Shown here: piece by piece, positions 9,132 through 18,570 of the stretch
Numbering within the stretch: position 1 is the first letter of the stretch
Layout of the letters: each line of letters opens with the position of its first letter
Assembly (NCBI GenBank): GCA_947448955.1
Contig: CANFPU010000011.1
Location: forward strand, 1 to 49,661
Length of the DNA stretch: 49,661 nt
Source of the DNA: Burkholderiales bacterium
GTDB taxonomy: Bacteria > Pseudomonadota > Gammaproteobacteria > Burkholderiales > Burkholderiaceae_C
Direction of reading: 5' to 3'
Translations under genes and position numbers: made by a program
The notes under the pieces: model-generated
Told to the model about the DNA's origin: nothing
Database searches by the model: none
What the model saw: the letters and a program-made list of their open reading frames with translations, nothing else

Positions 9132-9898
9132 TCAAGCCGCATCGGGGTCCGGCGCGCGGTAGTGGTAGCTGTAGGCGTCGCTGAAACCCAGGCGATGGTA
9201 GATCGCCCTCGCGGGCGCGTTGTCGGCCTCGACCTGCAGGTAGGCTACGCGGGCGCCAGCCGCCCCAGCCTGAGCCAGCAGCGCGCTGCACAACCGGCGT
9301 GCCAGCCCCTGACCCCGGACCTCAGGGGCTGTGAACACGTCGTAAAGGCCTACCAACTCGGCCTCGGTCGCCATCTGGCCGCAGGCCAGCACGACCTTGC
9401 CATCGCGCAGCACCCAGCCTTGATAAGGCACCGGCGACAGTTCAAGTCGCTGCGCGTGCGCGGCCCGCTGGTCCAGCGGGGATCCGCGCAGCGAGCCCAC
9501 AGCCTCGGCGAAGTCGACCGGGGACAGACGCTGCAGTCGCAGCCCTGGCGGCAGCCATTCGGCCTGCGCGGGCAGTTGGGGCGCGACCATCACCCGAGTT
9601 TCATCGAAGCGGCGATAGCCGCGCTGTGCCAGCGAGTCGTCCAGTACGCCGGGCAGCGAGAACGGCGTGATGCGCACGACCATCGGCAACCCTGCATCTC
9701 GCAGCACCGCGGCGCAAAGGTCGAGGCGCTGATCCAGCGGAAGCCGGCCCTCAGCCACCGCTTGAACACAGCGCGCTCGTTTGGCTTTGCCAGGTGAGTA
9801 GCGCACCAACCAACCGTCAATCCAGCGCTGCTGCGGTGGCGCGCTGGCGTTGATGCCGGCGTCCTCGATACGCGACAGCAGCGTGATCGGCAGTGAGT

Positions 9899-9902
<4 letters not shown>
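9132..9902 (-). CDS. GNAT family N-acetyltransferase
   Basis: A 256-residue acetyltransferase with the GNAT fold in its C-terminal half. The acetyl-CoA binding motif A appears as VRGQGLARRLCSALL around residues 195-210, and motif B follows as YLQVEADNAPARAIYHRLGF. The N-terminal half (RWIDGWLVRYSPGKAKRARC) resembles a degenerate second GNAT-like lobe seen in some amino-group acetyltransferases. Its ATG overlaps the parA stop by four bases (ATGA), so it is translationally coupled to parA. The substrate is not known. A role in modifying a small molecule or a protein cannot be separated on sequence alone. Confidence 0.88.
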
Positions 9903-10696
<794 letters not shown>

Positions 10697-10762
10697 GGTC
10701 AAGAGTATCGCCGCTGGTGCAAGGCCGCTGAACGGGGCTTGCCGACTGCTGACAGACGATTT

Positions 10763-11455
10763 TCAGCGGTCGGTGCGTCGCATCCAGACCAGACAACGCT
10801 GGGCTTCGAGCCCTGGCACTTGCAGGTGTTCCACGTGAAACATTTGCACGCCCGGCGGCGCAGGCTCGTCGGTCGGCGGCTTACCTTTCATCGCCAGCCA
10901 GACGCCCTGCGGTGCCAGCACCTTCGAGGACCATGCCGTGAAGTCAGCCAACGATGCAAATGCGCGCGAGGTGATCACATCGTAAACGCCGCTGGCTGGA
11001 TCGAGATTTTCGACCCTGGCGTGCAGAGACTGCAAATTTGGCAGCCTCAGTTCGGCGCCAACCTGCCGGATGAAGCTCGCCTTCTTCGCCACCGTATCGA
11101 CACAACGGACAGGCCACTCAGGGTGCAACACCGCGATCACCACGCCAGGCAAGCCGGCACCGCTGCCAACGTCAAGGAGGCGAAGTGTGCCCGCTGGTGC
11201 AGCGCCAGAAGCGTCATCTACCCGGCTCGCAGCATGGCGCTTCAAGGCAGGGAGCATCGCGAGGCAGTCCATCAGGTGGTGGCTGAGCATCTCGTCAGGA
11301 TCGCGCAAGGCTGTGAGGTTGTAGACCTTGTTCCAACGCTGCAGCATCTGCAGATAGTCCATCAGACGGTCAAGCATCGCTGGGCTGACCGACAAGCCCA
11401 AGGCGACGGCGGCCTCACCGAGTTGATTCCGCCGCCGATCGGCGTCGCTGACCAT
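10763..11455 (-). CDS. rsmG: 16S rRNA (guanine-N7) methyltransferase RsmG (GidB)
   Basis: RsmG uses S-adenosylmethionine to methylate N7 of G527 in 16S rRNA. The protein has 230 residues. The SAM-binding motif LLDVGSGAGLPGVVIAV lies at about residues 93-109, after the family region WNKVYNLTALRDPDEMLSHHLMD. It also has SRAFASLADF and WLAMKGKPP. Its ATG lies one base after the mnmG stop (TGACATG), which supports translational coupling in the conserved gidA-gidB pair. The C-terminal end carries a parS site within its coding sequence, read as FHVEH. Loss of this enzyme gives low-level streptomycin resistance in other bacteria. Confidence 0.96.
   Translation of the reverse strand: MVSDADRRRNQLGEAAVALGLSVSPAMLDRLMDYLQMLQRWNKVYNLTALRDPDEMLSHHLMDCLAMLPALKRHAASRVDDASGAAPAGTLRLLDVGSGAGLPGVVIAVLHPEWPVRCVDTVAKKASFIRQVGAELRLPNLQSLHARVENLDPASGVYDVITSRAFASLADFTAWSSKVLAPQGVWLAMKGKPPTDEPAPPGVQMFHVEHLQVPGLEAQRCLVWMRRTDR
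10827..10842. promoter_or_regulatory. parS-like ParB binding site (one base off consensus)
   Basis: The 16-mer TGTTCCACGTGAAACA differs from the bacterial parS consensus TGTTTCACGTGAAACA at one position only. It lies near the 3' end of rsmG. Its core CACGTG is intact. Together with the perfect site at 11838 it forms a centromere cluster next to parA. Confidence 0.92.
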
Positions 11456-11456
11456 G

Positions 11457-13487
11457 TCAGGCCGGGTCTGGATGGGTCGCGGCGGCTGCCATCTCGGCCA
11501 GCCCCTGGTCCGCAGCGGCACCGGGCAAGGTCAGGCCTTTGAGTCGGCCCTTCTTCAGATGGACCAACAGCAGTGAGATCGCTGCCGGCGTCACGCCAGA
11601 GATTCTGGACGCCTGACCCAAGGTCTGCGGGCGGTGGCGATTGAGCTTTTGCCTGGCCTCGAAGCTCAAAGCCGGCACCAGCGAATAGTCCAACCCTTCG
11701 GGCATCGACAGATGCTCAAAGTGTGCTGCTCGCGCTACGTCCTCGGTCTGTTTGCCAATGTAGCCGGCGTATTTGGTGGCAATCTCAACCTGCTCGATCA
11801 CGGCATCAGCCAGCGGCTGGCCCAGCTCGGACGTCAGTGTTTCACGTGAAACAGCCACCGGGCCGGTACCGCGCCCTGCTCTGGCAATGCCGGCCACCTC
11901 AGCCACCGCGTCGAAACCGATGCCGGGTCGGCGCAACAGATCCGCCAGCGTGTGCTCGCGCTCGATCGCTTTGCCCAACAAGCGTTCCGAGTCAGCCGCC
12001 GGCACGATACCGGGGTGAACCCAGCTGCTCCTGAGTTGCTCCGCCGTGCGCGCCACCGCATCACGTTTGCGGTTGAAACGGGCCCACCGCGCATCGTCGA
12101 CCAAACCGATCCCGCGGCCGATCTCGGTCAGCCGCGCATCGGCATTGTCCTCACGCAGCTGCAGCCTGAACTCAGCGCGGCTGGTGAACATCCGGTAAGG
12201 CTCGCTGACCCCCTGGGTGATCAAGTCATCGACCAGCACGCCCAAGTAAGCCTGGTCGCGGCGCAGGCTCAGTGCCTCCCGTCCCTGGGCCTGCAGCGCG
12301 GCGTTGGCACCCGCAAACAGGCCTTGCGCTGCCGCCTCCTCGTAACCGGTGGTGCCATTGATCTGACCCGCAAAGAACAGCCCAGCGATCGCCCGGGTCT
12401 CGAAACTGTTCTTGAGCTCACGCGGATCGAAGAAGTCGTACTCGATCGCGTAGCCCGGCCGCAGGATATGGGCTTGCTCCAGCCCAGCCATCGAGTGCAG
12501 CGCAGCGAGCTGGATATCAAAGGGCAACGAGGTCGAGATGCCGTTCGGGTAAAACTCGTGCGTGCTCAAGCCTTCGGGCTCTAGAAAAATCTGATGCGAA
12601 TCCTTGTCGGCGAAACGGTTGACCTTGTCCTCGATGCTCGGACAGTAGCGTGGCCCCACACCCTCGATCACCCCGGTAAACATCGGGCTGCGGTCAAATC
12701 CCGAGCGGATGATCTCGTGGGTGCGCTCATTGGTGTGGGTGATCCAGCAGGGCACTTGGCGCGGGTGCTGGCCGGCATGGCCCACGAAGCTGAAAACCGG
12801 CAGCGGGTCAAGGTCGCCAAGCTGCTCGGTCAACTTTGAGAAATCGATCGACCGGCCGTCAATGCGCGGCGGCGTGCCGGTCTTCAAGCGACCCTGCGGC
12901 AGCTTGAGCTCCTTGAGCCGCGCGGACAAGGTCACCGACGGTGGATCGCCAGCCCGTCCGGCGGCGTGGTTGCGCAAGCCCATATGAACGCGGCCGTCGA
13001 GGAAGGTGCCGGCCGTCAGCACCACGGTCCGGGCGCGGAACGCGATGCCCATTTGCGTGACCGCACCGACGACCCGATCGACGCCACCGTCAGCCTCAAC
13101 CAACAAGTCGTCCACCGCCTGCTGAAACAGCCACAGATTGGGCTGGTTCTCCAGCCGATGGCGGATCGCCGCCTTGTAGAGAATCCGGTCGGCCTGGGCC
13201 CGGGTGGCCCGCACGGCCGGTCCCTTGCTGCTGTTGAGGATGCGGAACTGTATGCCCGCCTCGTCCGTGGCCGAGGCCATGGCGCCACCCAGCGCATCGA
13301 CCTCCTTGACCAGGTGGCCCTTGCCGATGCCACCGATCGAGGGGTTGCAGCTCATCTGCCCCAAGGTCTCGATGTTGTGGCTCAGCAACAAGGTGCTGCA
13401 ACCCATGCGGGCCGCAGCCAATGCCGCCTCAGTGCCAGCATGGCCACCGCCGACGACGATCACATCGAATGTTTGGGGATGCAGCAC
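11457..13487 (-). CDS. mnmG: tRNA uridine-5-carboxymethylaminomethyl modification enzyme MnmG (GidA)
   Basis: MnmG, with MnmE, makes the cmnm5 modification at wobble uridine 34 of several tRNAs using FAD, glycine and methylene-tetrahydrofolate. The protein has 676 residues. The FAD-binding motif [17 protein letters not shown] is at residues 13-29, followed by [21 protein letters not shown] and [13 protein letters not shown]. The [19 protein letters not shown] region is also present, and the C-terminal helical domain binds MnmE. Translation starts at a GTG whose product [14 protein letters not shown] aligns with the usual [15 protein letters not shown]. It leads an mnmG-rsmG-parA group, an arrangement commonly found near the chromosome origin. 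It also contains a perfect parS site. Confidence 0.97.
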   Translation of the reverse strand: MLHPQTFDVIVVGGGHAGTEAALAAARMGCSTLLLSHNIETLGQMSCNPSIGGIGKGHLVKEVDALGGAMASATDEAGIQFRILNSSKGPAVRATRAQADRILYKAAIRHRLENQPNLWLFQQAVDDLLVEADGGVDRVVGAVTQMGIAFRARTVVLTAGTFLDGRVHMGLRNHAAGRAGDPPSVTLSARLKELKLPQGRLKTGTPPRIDGRSIDFSKLTEQLGDLDPLPVFSFVGHAGQHPRQVPCWITHTNERTHEIIRSGFDRSPMFTGVIEGVGPRYCPSIEDKVNRFADKDSHQIFLEPEGLSTHEFYPNGISTSLPFDIQLAALHSMAGLEQAHILRPGYAIEYDFFDPRELKNSFETRAIAGLFFAGQINGTTGYEEAAAQGLFAGANAALQAQGREALSLRRDQAYLGVLVDDLITQGVSEPYRMFTSRAEFRLQLREDNADARLTEIGRGIGLVDDARWARFNRKRDAVARTAEQLRSSWVHPGIVPAADSERLLGKAIEREHTLADLLRRPGIGFDAVAEVAGIARAGRGTGPVAVSRETLTSELGQPLADAVIEQVEIATKYAGYIGKQTEDVARAAHFEHLSMPEGLDYSLVPALSFEARQKLNRHRPQTLGQASRISGVTPAAISLLLVHLKKGRLKGLTLPGAAADQGLAEMAAAATHPDPA
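11838..11853. promoter_or_regulatory. perfect parS site
   Basis: TGTTTCACGTGAAACA is an exact, fully palindromic copy of the bacterial parS consensus bound by ParB. It lies inside mnmG, coding for part of VSRET, about 1 kb from the second site in rsmG. Confidence 0.97.
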
Positions 13488-13809
13488 GGCGGCAATGGCG
13501 TGGGCGGACGCCAGAATGGGGTGAACGGATCATCATTGTAAAAACCCGGTCCACCGCCGGCAAAGCAAGATGGCCAGGGGATGCTGTCTGGGACCTTGGA
13601 GGACGCTTGTTTCGAGCGTTATTGATCGCTGCTGCGCAAGACAGCGCCGCGCGGCAAGTGCCGACTGAACCAGCAAAACGGGTTTTCCACTAGCCCCACC
13701 GACCAGTCGACACAAGCCCGAAGGTCGCTGCACCCGTACCGTGCGCATCAACAGCCCCCTCAGCACCAACATCGAAGCGCAAGCTCCTCTCCAGCCACCG
13801 AGCCACCCC
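13488..13809. other. intergenic region between mnmG and SDR gene, 322 bases
   Basis: The two flanking genes diverge, so promoters for both should lie here. No clear -35/-10 pair was identified. One TTTTCCACT at about 13683 resembles a DnaA box weakly (two differences from TTATCCACA). There is no cluster of such boxes or AT-rich unwinding stretch, so I do not call an origin. A GTG at 13741 could extend the SDR gene. Confidence 0.5.
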
Positions 13810-14622
13810 ATGTCGCCTCAAACACCCCGCAACATCCTGGTCACCGGCGCCGCCGGCAGCCTGGGCCGCAGCATCGCACGGCGCCTGGCACGCACCGGCT
13901 ATGGCGTTGGCCTGCTCGACCTGCTGCCCACACCCAGCGACACCTTGGCCGAACTCGCGGCCACCGGCGTGCCGCTGGCTCAGGCCCAGGCAGACCTGGC
14001 CGACCCAGCGCAGATCGATGCCGCGCTGGCCATGCTGCAGACGCGGCTGGGCCACATCGACGGCCTGGTCAACAACGCGGGCATCACCAACCATGTGGCG
14101 CCGATCCGAAGGATGACGCCTGCCGGCTGGCAGCGCGAGCTCGACATCAACCTCACCGCGCCGTTCCTGCTGACCCAGGCGCTGCTGCCCGGGATGGTTG
14201 AGCGCGGCTGGGGCCGCATCGTCAACGTCTCGTCGCTGGCCGCTCGCGGCGGGCTGTTCAACCAGGCTGGCTATGCGGCCAGCAAGAGCGGCCTGCTCGG
14301 CCTGACCCACGCGGTGACGCTGGAGCACGCCCGCCACGGCATCGCCTGCAATGCGATCCTGCCAGGCCTGATCGAGACCGACGCCGTCGGCCACCTGCCC
14401 ACCGCGATCCGAGACGACGCGATGTCACTGGTGCCGGCACGCCGTACTGGCAGGCCCGACGAAATCGCCGCGCTGGTGGCTTTCCTGTGCAGCGACGAGG
14501 CCGGCTTCATCAACGGCGCCGAGATCGACATCGATGGCGGCGCCCACCTGTGCCAGGTCGTGCTCGGCAGCCAGCGCGAGGTGTTGGGCCGACGCACCAC
14601 AACGGCCACCAGTCCCGGCTGA
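13810..14622 (+). CDS. SDR family oxidoreductase
   Basis: A 270-residue classical short-chain dehydrogenase/reductase acting with NAD(P)H on an unidentified alcohol or ketone. The dinucleotide motif TGAAGSLG is at residues 12-19, the NNAG structural motif at 88-91, the catalytic serine in NVSS at about 141-142, and the catalytic YAASK at 155-159. The C-terminal DIDGGAHL matches the usual end of 3-oxoacyl-ACP reductase-like members. Asp37 after the second beta strand (LLDLL) suggests preference for NAD(H). The ATG at 13810 was chosen because it gives the usual short N-terminus; a GTG 23 codons upstream is possible. It stands alone, convergent with the glutaredoxin-like gene. Confidence 0.9.
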   Translation: MSPQTPRNILVTGAAGSLGRSIARRLARTGYGVGLLDLLPTPSDTLAELAATGVPLAQAQADLADPAQIDAALAMLQTRLGHIDGLVNNAGITNHVAPIRRMTPAGWQRELDINLTAPFLLTQALLPGMVERGWGRIVNVSSLAARGGLFNQAGYAASKSGLLGLTHAVTLEHARHGIACNAILPGLIETDAVGHLPTAIRDDAMSLVPARRTGRPDEIAALVAFLCSDEAGFINGAEIDIDGGAHLCQVVLGSQREVLGRRTTTATSPG

Positions 14623-14634
14623 GGCTGGCTGGGC

Positions 14635-15000
14635 TCAGCCCAGCATCCGTTTCAACTCGCCGCTGGCAATCAGCCGGCGCAGATCGGCGGCGCCGCCGAC
14701 CAACTGGCCCTTGACAAAGACCATTGGGAACGTCGGCCAACCGCTCCACATCTTCAGCGCATTGCGGCGCCGCCAGTCGCTGAGGTAGCCACCGTAATCA
14801 AGGTCGTGGTGGGCCACGCCAGCAGCATCGAGCGCGCGGCGGGCCTGCTTAGGATAAGGGTTGGTACGCATGCCGACCACCACCACCGGATGGCGGGTCA
14901 TGGCGTCCTGCACTTCGCGGACGATTGCGGCTTCGTGGTCGGCCACCCGCTCTCGAACGGCTGGATGGATCGCGGATTCTTCAAGGATGGTGCGTGGCAT
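14635..15000 (-). CDS. glutaredoxin-like protein without cysteines
   Basis: A 121-residue protein with the layout of a monothiol glutaredoxin (Grx4-like): an N-terminal helix, VVVVGM beta strand, the active-site loop, ALKMWSGWPTFPMVFVKGQLVGGAADL with the cis-proline at Pro92, and a C-terminal helix. The position of the redox CPYC/CGFS motif reads NPYP (residues 47-50). There is not a single cysteine in the whole protein, so it cannot do thiol redox chemistry or bind an iron-sulfur cluster in the usual way. The ATG at 15000 follows a region without obvious coding. It lies 107 bases downstream of the large thioredoxin gene on the same strand. Confidence 0.8.
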   Translation of the reverse strand: MPRTILEESAIHPAVRERVADHEAAIVREVQDAMTRHPVVVVGMRTNPYPKQARRALDAAGVAHHDLDYGGYLSDWRRRNALKMWSGWPTFPMVFVKGQLVGGAADLRRLIASGELKRMLG

Positions 15001-15107
15001 GGTCAGTCTCTTGGTCTGCTGGGCGGCCAAGCATAGGGGACGCGACAGCCCCTCGCCAGCGAGCCCCGCCCACGAACCCCGCTCGGCGGCCGCCGCGACA
15101 GCCAGGC

Positions 15108-16691
15108 TCAAGCCTTCTTCGGGATGGGCTTGAGGACCGCCTCGCAGGTCGCTCGCTGGGCATCCCCCGCCTCTAGCCTGCCACAGACTGCCGCCAAGCC
15201 ATCAGGCCCGTCCCTGAGCCGGCGCAACACCTCATCGTGCTGGCCTTCTTTGTTCCATTGGCCCAGCTGACTGCCCACCCGTTGCAGCGAGCGCGCGCTT
15301 CGCTCGTGAAAGGCCGCTGGGTCCTTCCCCGCTTCAGCGAACAACTGACGTGCCAGCGCCTCGATCCGGGCGGCCTCGCCAGGCGCGAGCTCGACCAGCG
15401 CGCTGAAATAGCCGGCGCCCCACTGCAATCTGGTTGCCGGGCCTTGGCTGCTGGCGTAAGCCTGCTCATACCAACGCAGCGCTTCGTCCTTGCGGCCGAG
15501 CTTGCGCGCATTGCCGGCCAGCTGGCTCATCAGGTAGTACGGCGAATGGCTCTTGGCCAGATTGGCCTTGAGCAGCGCGTCGCTCTCGGCCCACAGCCCT
15601 GCCTGACCCAAGGCGTAGGCGCCCGAGGTGATCACCGCCTGTCGTTCATAGCCGTCGCTGATCTCACGGTCGTCGCGCGCCACCTGGTCGAGCACCCGCT
15701 GCTTGAGTGCTGCGCCAAGCTTGGGCGTTCGCTCGTCCTTGGGGGCGTCGATGCGCGCGAGCGCAACGCGCGCGATCAGCGCGCCCAGCCGGTCGGCGCG
15801 AGACAGGCTGGCATCAGCTTCGAGCTTTTGCAACGCCAAATCGAAGCTTCTGGCCAACGCCTGCCGTTCAGCGCCAGGCTCAGGCGCCAGCGCCTTGGTG
15901 ATCTCGGCGGCGGCGTTGGTCACCACATCCATCTGCGCGCGTGTCGCGCCGGGGTCGGCCAACAGCTTGCGCACCCGCTCGCGCAACGCCGCATCGGGCT
16001 TGATGCCTTTGGCGTCGTCGCTCTCGGCCAGCGCCTTGAGCAGCAACCGGGTCGCCGACTCGCGCTCGCTGGCCGGGCAGGCGGCCGAGAGCTGGGCCAG
16101 CAGGCCAGGACGGTCGGCAGCGGCCACCAGCTGCGCCTCGTCGATGTCCCAGCCGTAGAACGCCAGCATCCGCCACTCCGGGCCACTGACCTTCCGGCCG
16201 GCACTCGCATCGGCCAACACCGCCTTGACCGAGCGCCCGCCCGACAGCCCCAGCTGCAACGCTTTCATCACTTGCGGCGCATCGGCCTCACCAGGCAGAC
16301 GGGTGATCTCGGCGCCGTCGACGCCCATCAGGATCATCGTCGGATAACCGCGCACCTTGAAACGGCCTCCCAGCTTTTGCGCACCGGGCAGGTCACCGTC
16401 GATGTTGACCGCGACGAAACTCTTCGAGCGCTCGATGAAATCGGCACGGTTGAACAGCGTGGCCTTCAACTGGTTGCAGGGCGGGCACCAGGCAGCGCCC
16501 CAGTACAGCAGCAGCGGTTTTTTCTCAGCCCGGGCCTGGGCAAAAGCGCGCTCGATGTCGGCATCGGCCGCAGCGCTGAGCCAAGACACCGCAGACCCGC
16601 CGGCGGGCGCAGCGGCGCCGTGTGCCGAGGCGATCATCGCGGCCAGCAAGCCGGTGATCAGGGCAGACCGGGCGAAGGGCTTGAGGTGCAT
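15108..16691 (-). CDS. secreted thioredoxin-domain protein with large C-terminal helical region
   Basis: A 527-residue protein. The first 25-28 residues look like a Sec signal peptide (ALITGLLAAMIASAHGAAA), so it should act in the periplasm. A thioredoxin-like domain follows, with the active site WCPPC at residues 68-72, VAVNIDGD and a cis-proline in GYPTMILM. The remaining ~350 residues are alanine- and leucine-rich helices resembling TPR-like solenoids, which may bind partner proteins. It probably reduces or isomerises protein disulfides or helps cytochrome or metal-protein maturation, but no partner gene is visible. The start at 16691 is chosen because it directly precedes the signal peptide, with GGGGAG upstream. 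Confidence 0.85.
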   Translation of the reverse strand: MHLKPFARSALITGLLAAMIASAHGAAAPAGGSAVSWLSAAADADIERAFAQARAEKKPLLLYWGAAWCPPCNQLKATLFNRADFIERSKSFVAVNIDGDLPGAQKLGGRFKVRGYPTMILMGVDGAEITRLPGEADAPQVMKALQLGLSGGRSVKAVLADASAGRKVSGPEWRMLAFYGWDIDEAQLVAAADRPGLLAQLSAACPASERESATRLLLKALAESDDAKGIKPDAALRERVRKLLADPGATRAQMDVVTNAAAEITKALAPEPGAERQALARSFDLALQKLEADASLSRADRLGALIARVALARIDAPKDERTPKLGAALKQRVLDQVARDDREISDGYERQAVITSGAYALGQAGLWAESDALLKANLAKSHSPYYLMSQLAGNARKLGRKDEALRWYEQAYASSQGPATRLQWGAGYFSALVELAPGEAARIEALARQLFAEAGKDPAAFHERSARSLQRVGSQLGQWNKEGQHDEVLRRLRDGPDGLAAVCGRLEAGDAQRATCEAVLKPIPKKA

Positions 16692-16759
16692 GGACAGGAA
16701 CTCCCCGTTGAAACCTTGGGATTGTGGCGCCAAGACCGCCCAGCTGCAGGCCGACGCAT

Positions 16760-17515
16760 TCACCCCGCGTCGCCCGGCGCCTCATCGGTCTCGCCCAGCG
16801 ACCGCTGTGCAGCCTCATCGGGCGGTTCGGGCGTGGCACGGGCCAGCGCCATCCAGACCGCAAACGGCAGCCGCATGCTGCGGCGCGGCGCCGGCCGAGC
16901 CACGCTGAGCGCGCCGCTGGGCAACGCCAGCATCACACCATAGACCGCCGGGATCTCCTGCGGCTGCGCGATGCCCTCGTGGATCACGTACCAGCATTCG
17001 CCGCTGAGCCAGCGGTAAGCCTCGCCCTTGGTCGGGCGGCGCAGGTCGGCCAGCAGGTCGCTGCGGCGAACCTTGATCTCGTGGACCACCGGCTCGACGA
17101 AGTCCTCGACCGAGGTGTGGCGGATTGAATAGACATCGGGCATCGCGATCGCCCAGTTGCCGGCGTCGATCGCCGGATCGGCCTCGCCCACCCGTGCTCG
17201 CAGGCTCAGACCGCGCCAGACCACCCGCCCGGCGCGCTGCATCTCGCGCGCCACCCGAGCCACCAGCGCCTCGTGGGGGTCGCGGGCGGCGCGGTTCCTC
17301 TGCAAGGCGCTGGACAGCAACGCGACGCCGGCATCGGTCACACGCAGCGTGTCCCGGCCCACCGCATCGCGCTCGCGCTCGACCAGACCCGCAGCCAGCA
17401 GGTCGATCTCGATCAGGTCCTGAAAAGGCCAGCCGGCCGAGCGCCACATCGCGCGCAGCCGGCGATGGTGCGAAGGGCCGATATCAGGTTGGATCGCCAT
17501 CGACCGGCTCGCCAT
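16760..17515 (-). CDS. conserved hypothetical protein, possible PD-(D/E)XK nuclease
   Basis: A 251-residue protein of no recognised name. Residues 15-70 look like a winged-helix DNA-binding segment (HHRRLRAMWRSAGW, then LVERERDAVGRDTLRVTDAGVALL). The middle contains MPDVYSIR and, about 20 residues on, VHEIKVRRSDLLADL. This spacing matches the metal-binding D...ExK core of PD-(D/E)XK nucleases and resembles the MmcB family of DNA-repair proteins. The C-terminal tail is acidic and probably disordered. The start could be 17515 or an ATG five codons in at 17500. It lies 30 bases after the NUDIX gene on the same strand. The nuclease reading is an inference. Confidence 0.75.
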   Translation of the reverse strand: MASRSMAIQPDIGPSHHRRLRAMWRSAGWPFQDLIEIDLLAAGLVERERDAVGRDTLRVTDAGVALLSSALQRNRAARDPHEALVARVAREMQRAGRVVWRGLSLRARVGEADPAIDAGNWAIAMPDVYSIRHTSVEDFVEPVVHEIKVRRSDLLADLRRPTKGEAYRWLSGECWYVIHEGIAQPQEIPAVYGVMLALPSGALSVARPAPRRSMRLPFAVWMALARATPEPPDEAAQRSLGETDEAPGDAG

Positions 17516-17545
17516 CGATGTCAGCGCACCAGGCGCGCCCCAAGC

Positions 17546-18391
17546 TCAGTCCGCGCCGTGCGCCTGCTCATAGCCCGGCTGTCCCGGCAACAGCACGCCG
17601 CGCATGCGGCCCTCGGCATCGATTCTCAGGCGCGGGTGAATCGCCGGCAACCGGGTCTGGGCTGCGGCATGGTCGAGCAAGGCCTGGGTGGTGGCGAACG
17701 GCCGCAGCGACTCGACGGTGCTGACGGTGGCGAACTCCATCGGAAACTCGCCCTTCTCGCGCATCTCCAGTGCCGCAGGCGGGTTCACCCAAGCCAGCGT
17801 GGTGGTCTCTCCGGCGTCAACCTCAGGCGTCTGACCAACCGGCGTGCGCGCGACAAAGAACAGCGTGTCGAAGCGCTTGGGCAAGCCCACCGGCGTGACC
17901 CAACGGCTCCAAGGCTGCAGGCCGCTGGTGATCAAGCGCGTGCCGGATGCCGCCACCAACGTGGCCAGCGGTTCGCCGGCGTGCAACCTCGCACGCAGCG
18001 CCTCAAAGCCGCCGTCGGCGGGCGCATGGTGGTCGGGCGCGCCCAGCCACAAACCGCATTCCTCGAAACATTCGCGCAGCGCCGCCACGGCAAAGGCCAA
18101 CGCCTGGTCGCCGACCTCGGTCACCGCCCCCACCCGCCGTGCCAGTTCCTGCGCGGACTCGTCGCACAGCGAAGGGTGGTCGTGCGAGGCGTCGGCAGCG
18201 TCCACCGCACCGCCGGGAAACACATAAGCCCCGGGCATGAAGCTGGCCTGCAGCGAGCGCCGGACCATCAGCACCTCCAGGCCGGCGGCGCTGTCGCGAA
18301 CGATCAAGGTGGTCGAGGCCAGCCGCGGCACCACCGGGGGGGAGAGTTTCAGGCCAGCTGTCGGTGCAGCTTTAGGGGCGGGGCTGTTCAT
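17546..18391 (-). CDS. NUDIX hydrolase, NUDT19-like
   Basis: A 281-residue NUDIX hydrolase. These enzymes split nucleoside diphosphates linked to another group. The NUDIX box is split: FPGGAVDAAD at residues 58-67 is followed, after an insertion of about 35 residues, by ALRECFEECGLWLG at 104-117 with the metal-binding RExxEExG. This split arrangement is typical of the NUDT19/RP2 subfamily, some of whose members hydrolyse CoA and acyl-CoA. The ATG at 18391 has a GGAGA site upstream and gives a proline/alanine-rich N-terminus. It probably shares a transcript with the putative nuclease gene downstream. Confidence 0.9.
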   Translation of the reverse strand: MNSPAPKAAPTAGLKLSPPVVPRLASTTLIVRDSAAGLEVLMVRRSLQASFMPGAYVFPGGAVDAADASHDHPSLCDESAQELARRVGAVTEVGDQALAFAVAALRECFEECGLWLGAPDHHAPADGGFEALRARLHAGEPLATLVAASGTRLITSGLQPWSRWVTPVGLPKRFDTLFFVARTPVGQTPEVDAGETTTLAWVNPPAALEMREKGEFPMEFATVSTVESLRPFATTQALLDHAAAQTRLPAIHPRLRIDAEGRMRGVLLPGQPGYEQAHGAD

Positions 18392-18570
18392 CGCGATGTC
18401 TCCAGGTTTCGGGGTCGATAGCGTAGCGTGCTTGAGCAGATCGTGCAGAAGCCGGCTGCGAATGACGCCGGTGGCGATCGCAGCCACAGACACCGGGGGG
18501 CTGGCTTGCGGCAAGATCCACCCACTGAGGCCAACCCAGGCCACGCCAACATCCAACCCTCGGAGCCATC

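Noticed and set aside
13488-13809. Possible oriC next to mnmG, because a TTTTCCACT is present and mnmG is often near the origin
   Set aside because: Only one weak DnaA-like box, no cluster, no AT-rich unwinding stretch, no dnaA gene nearby.
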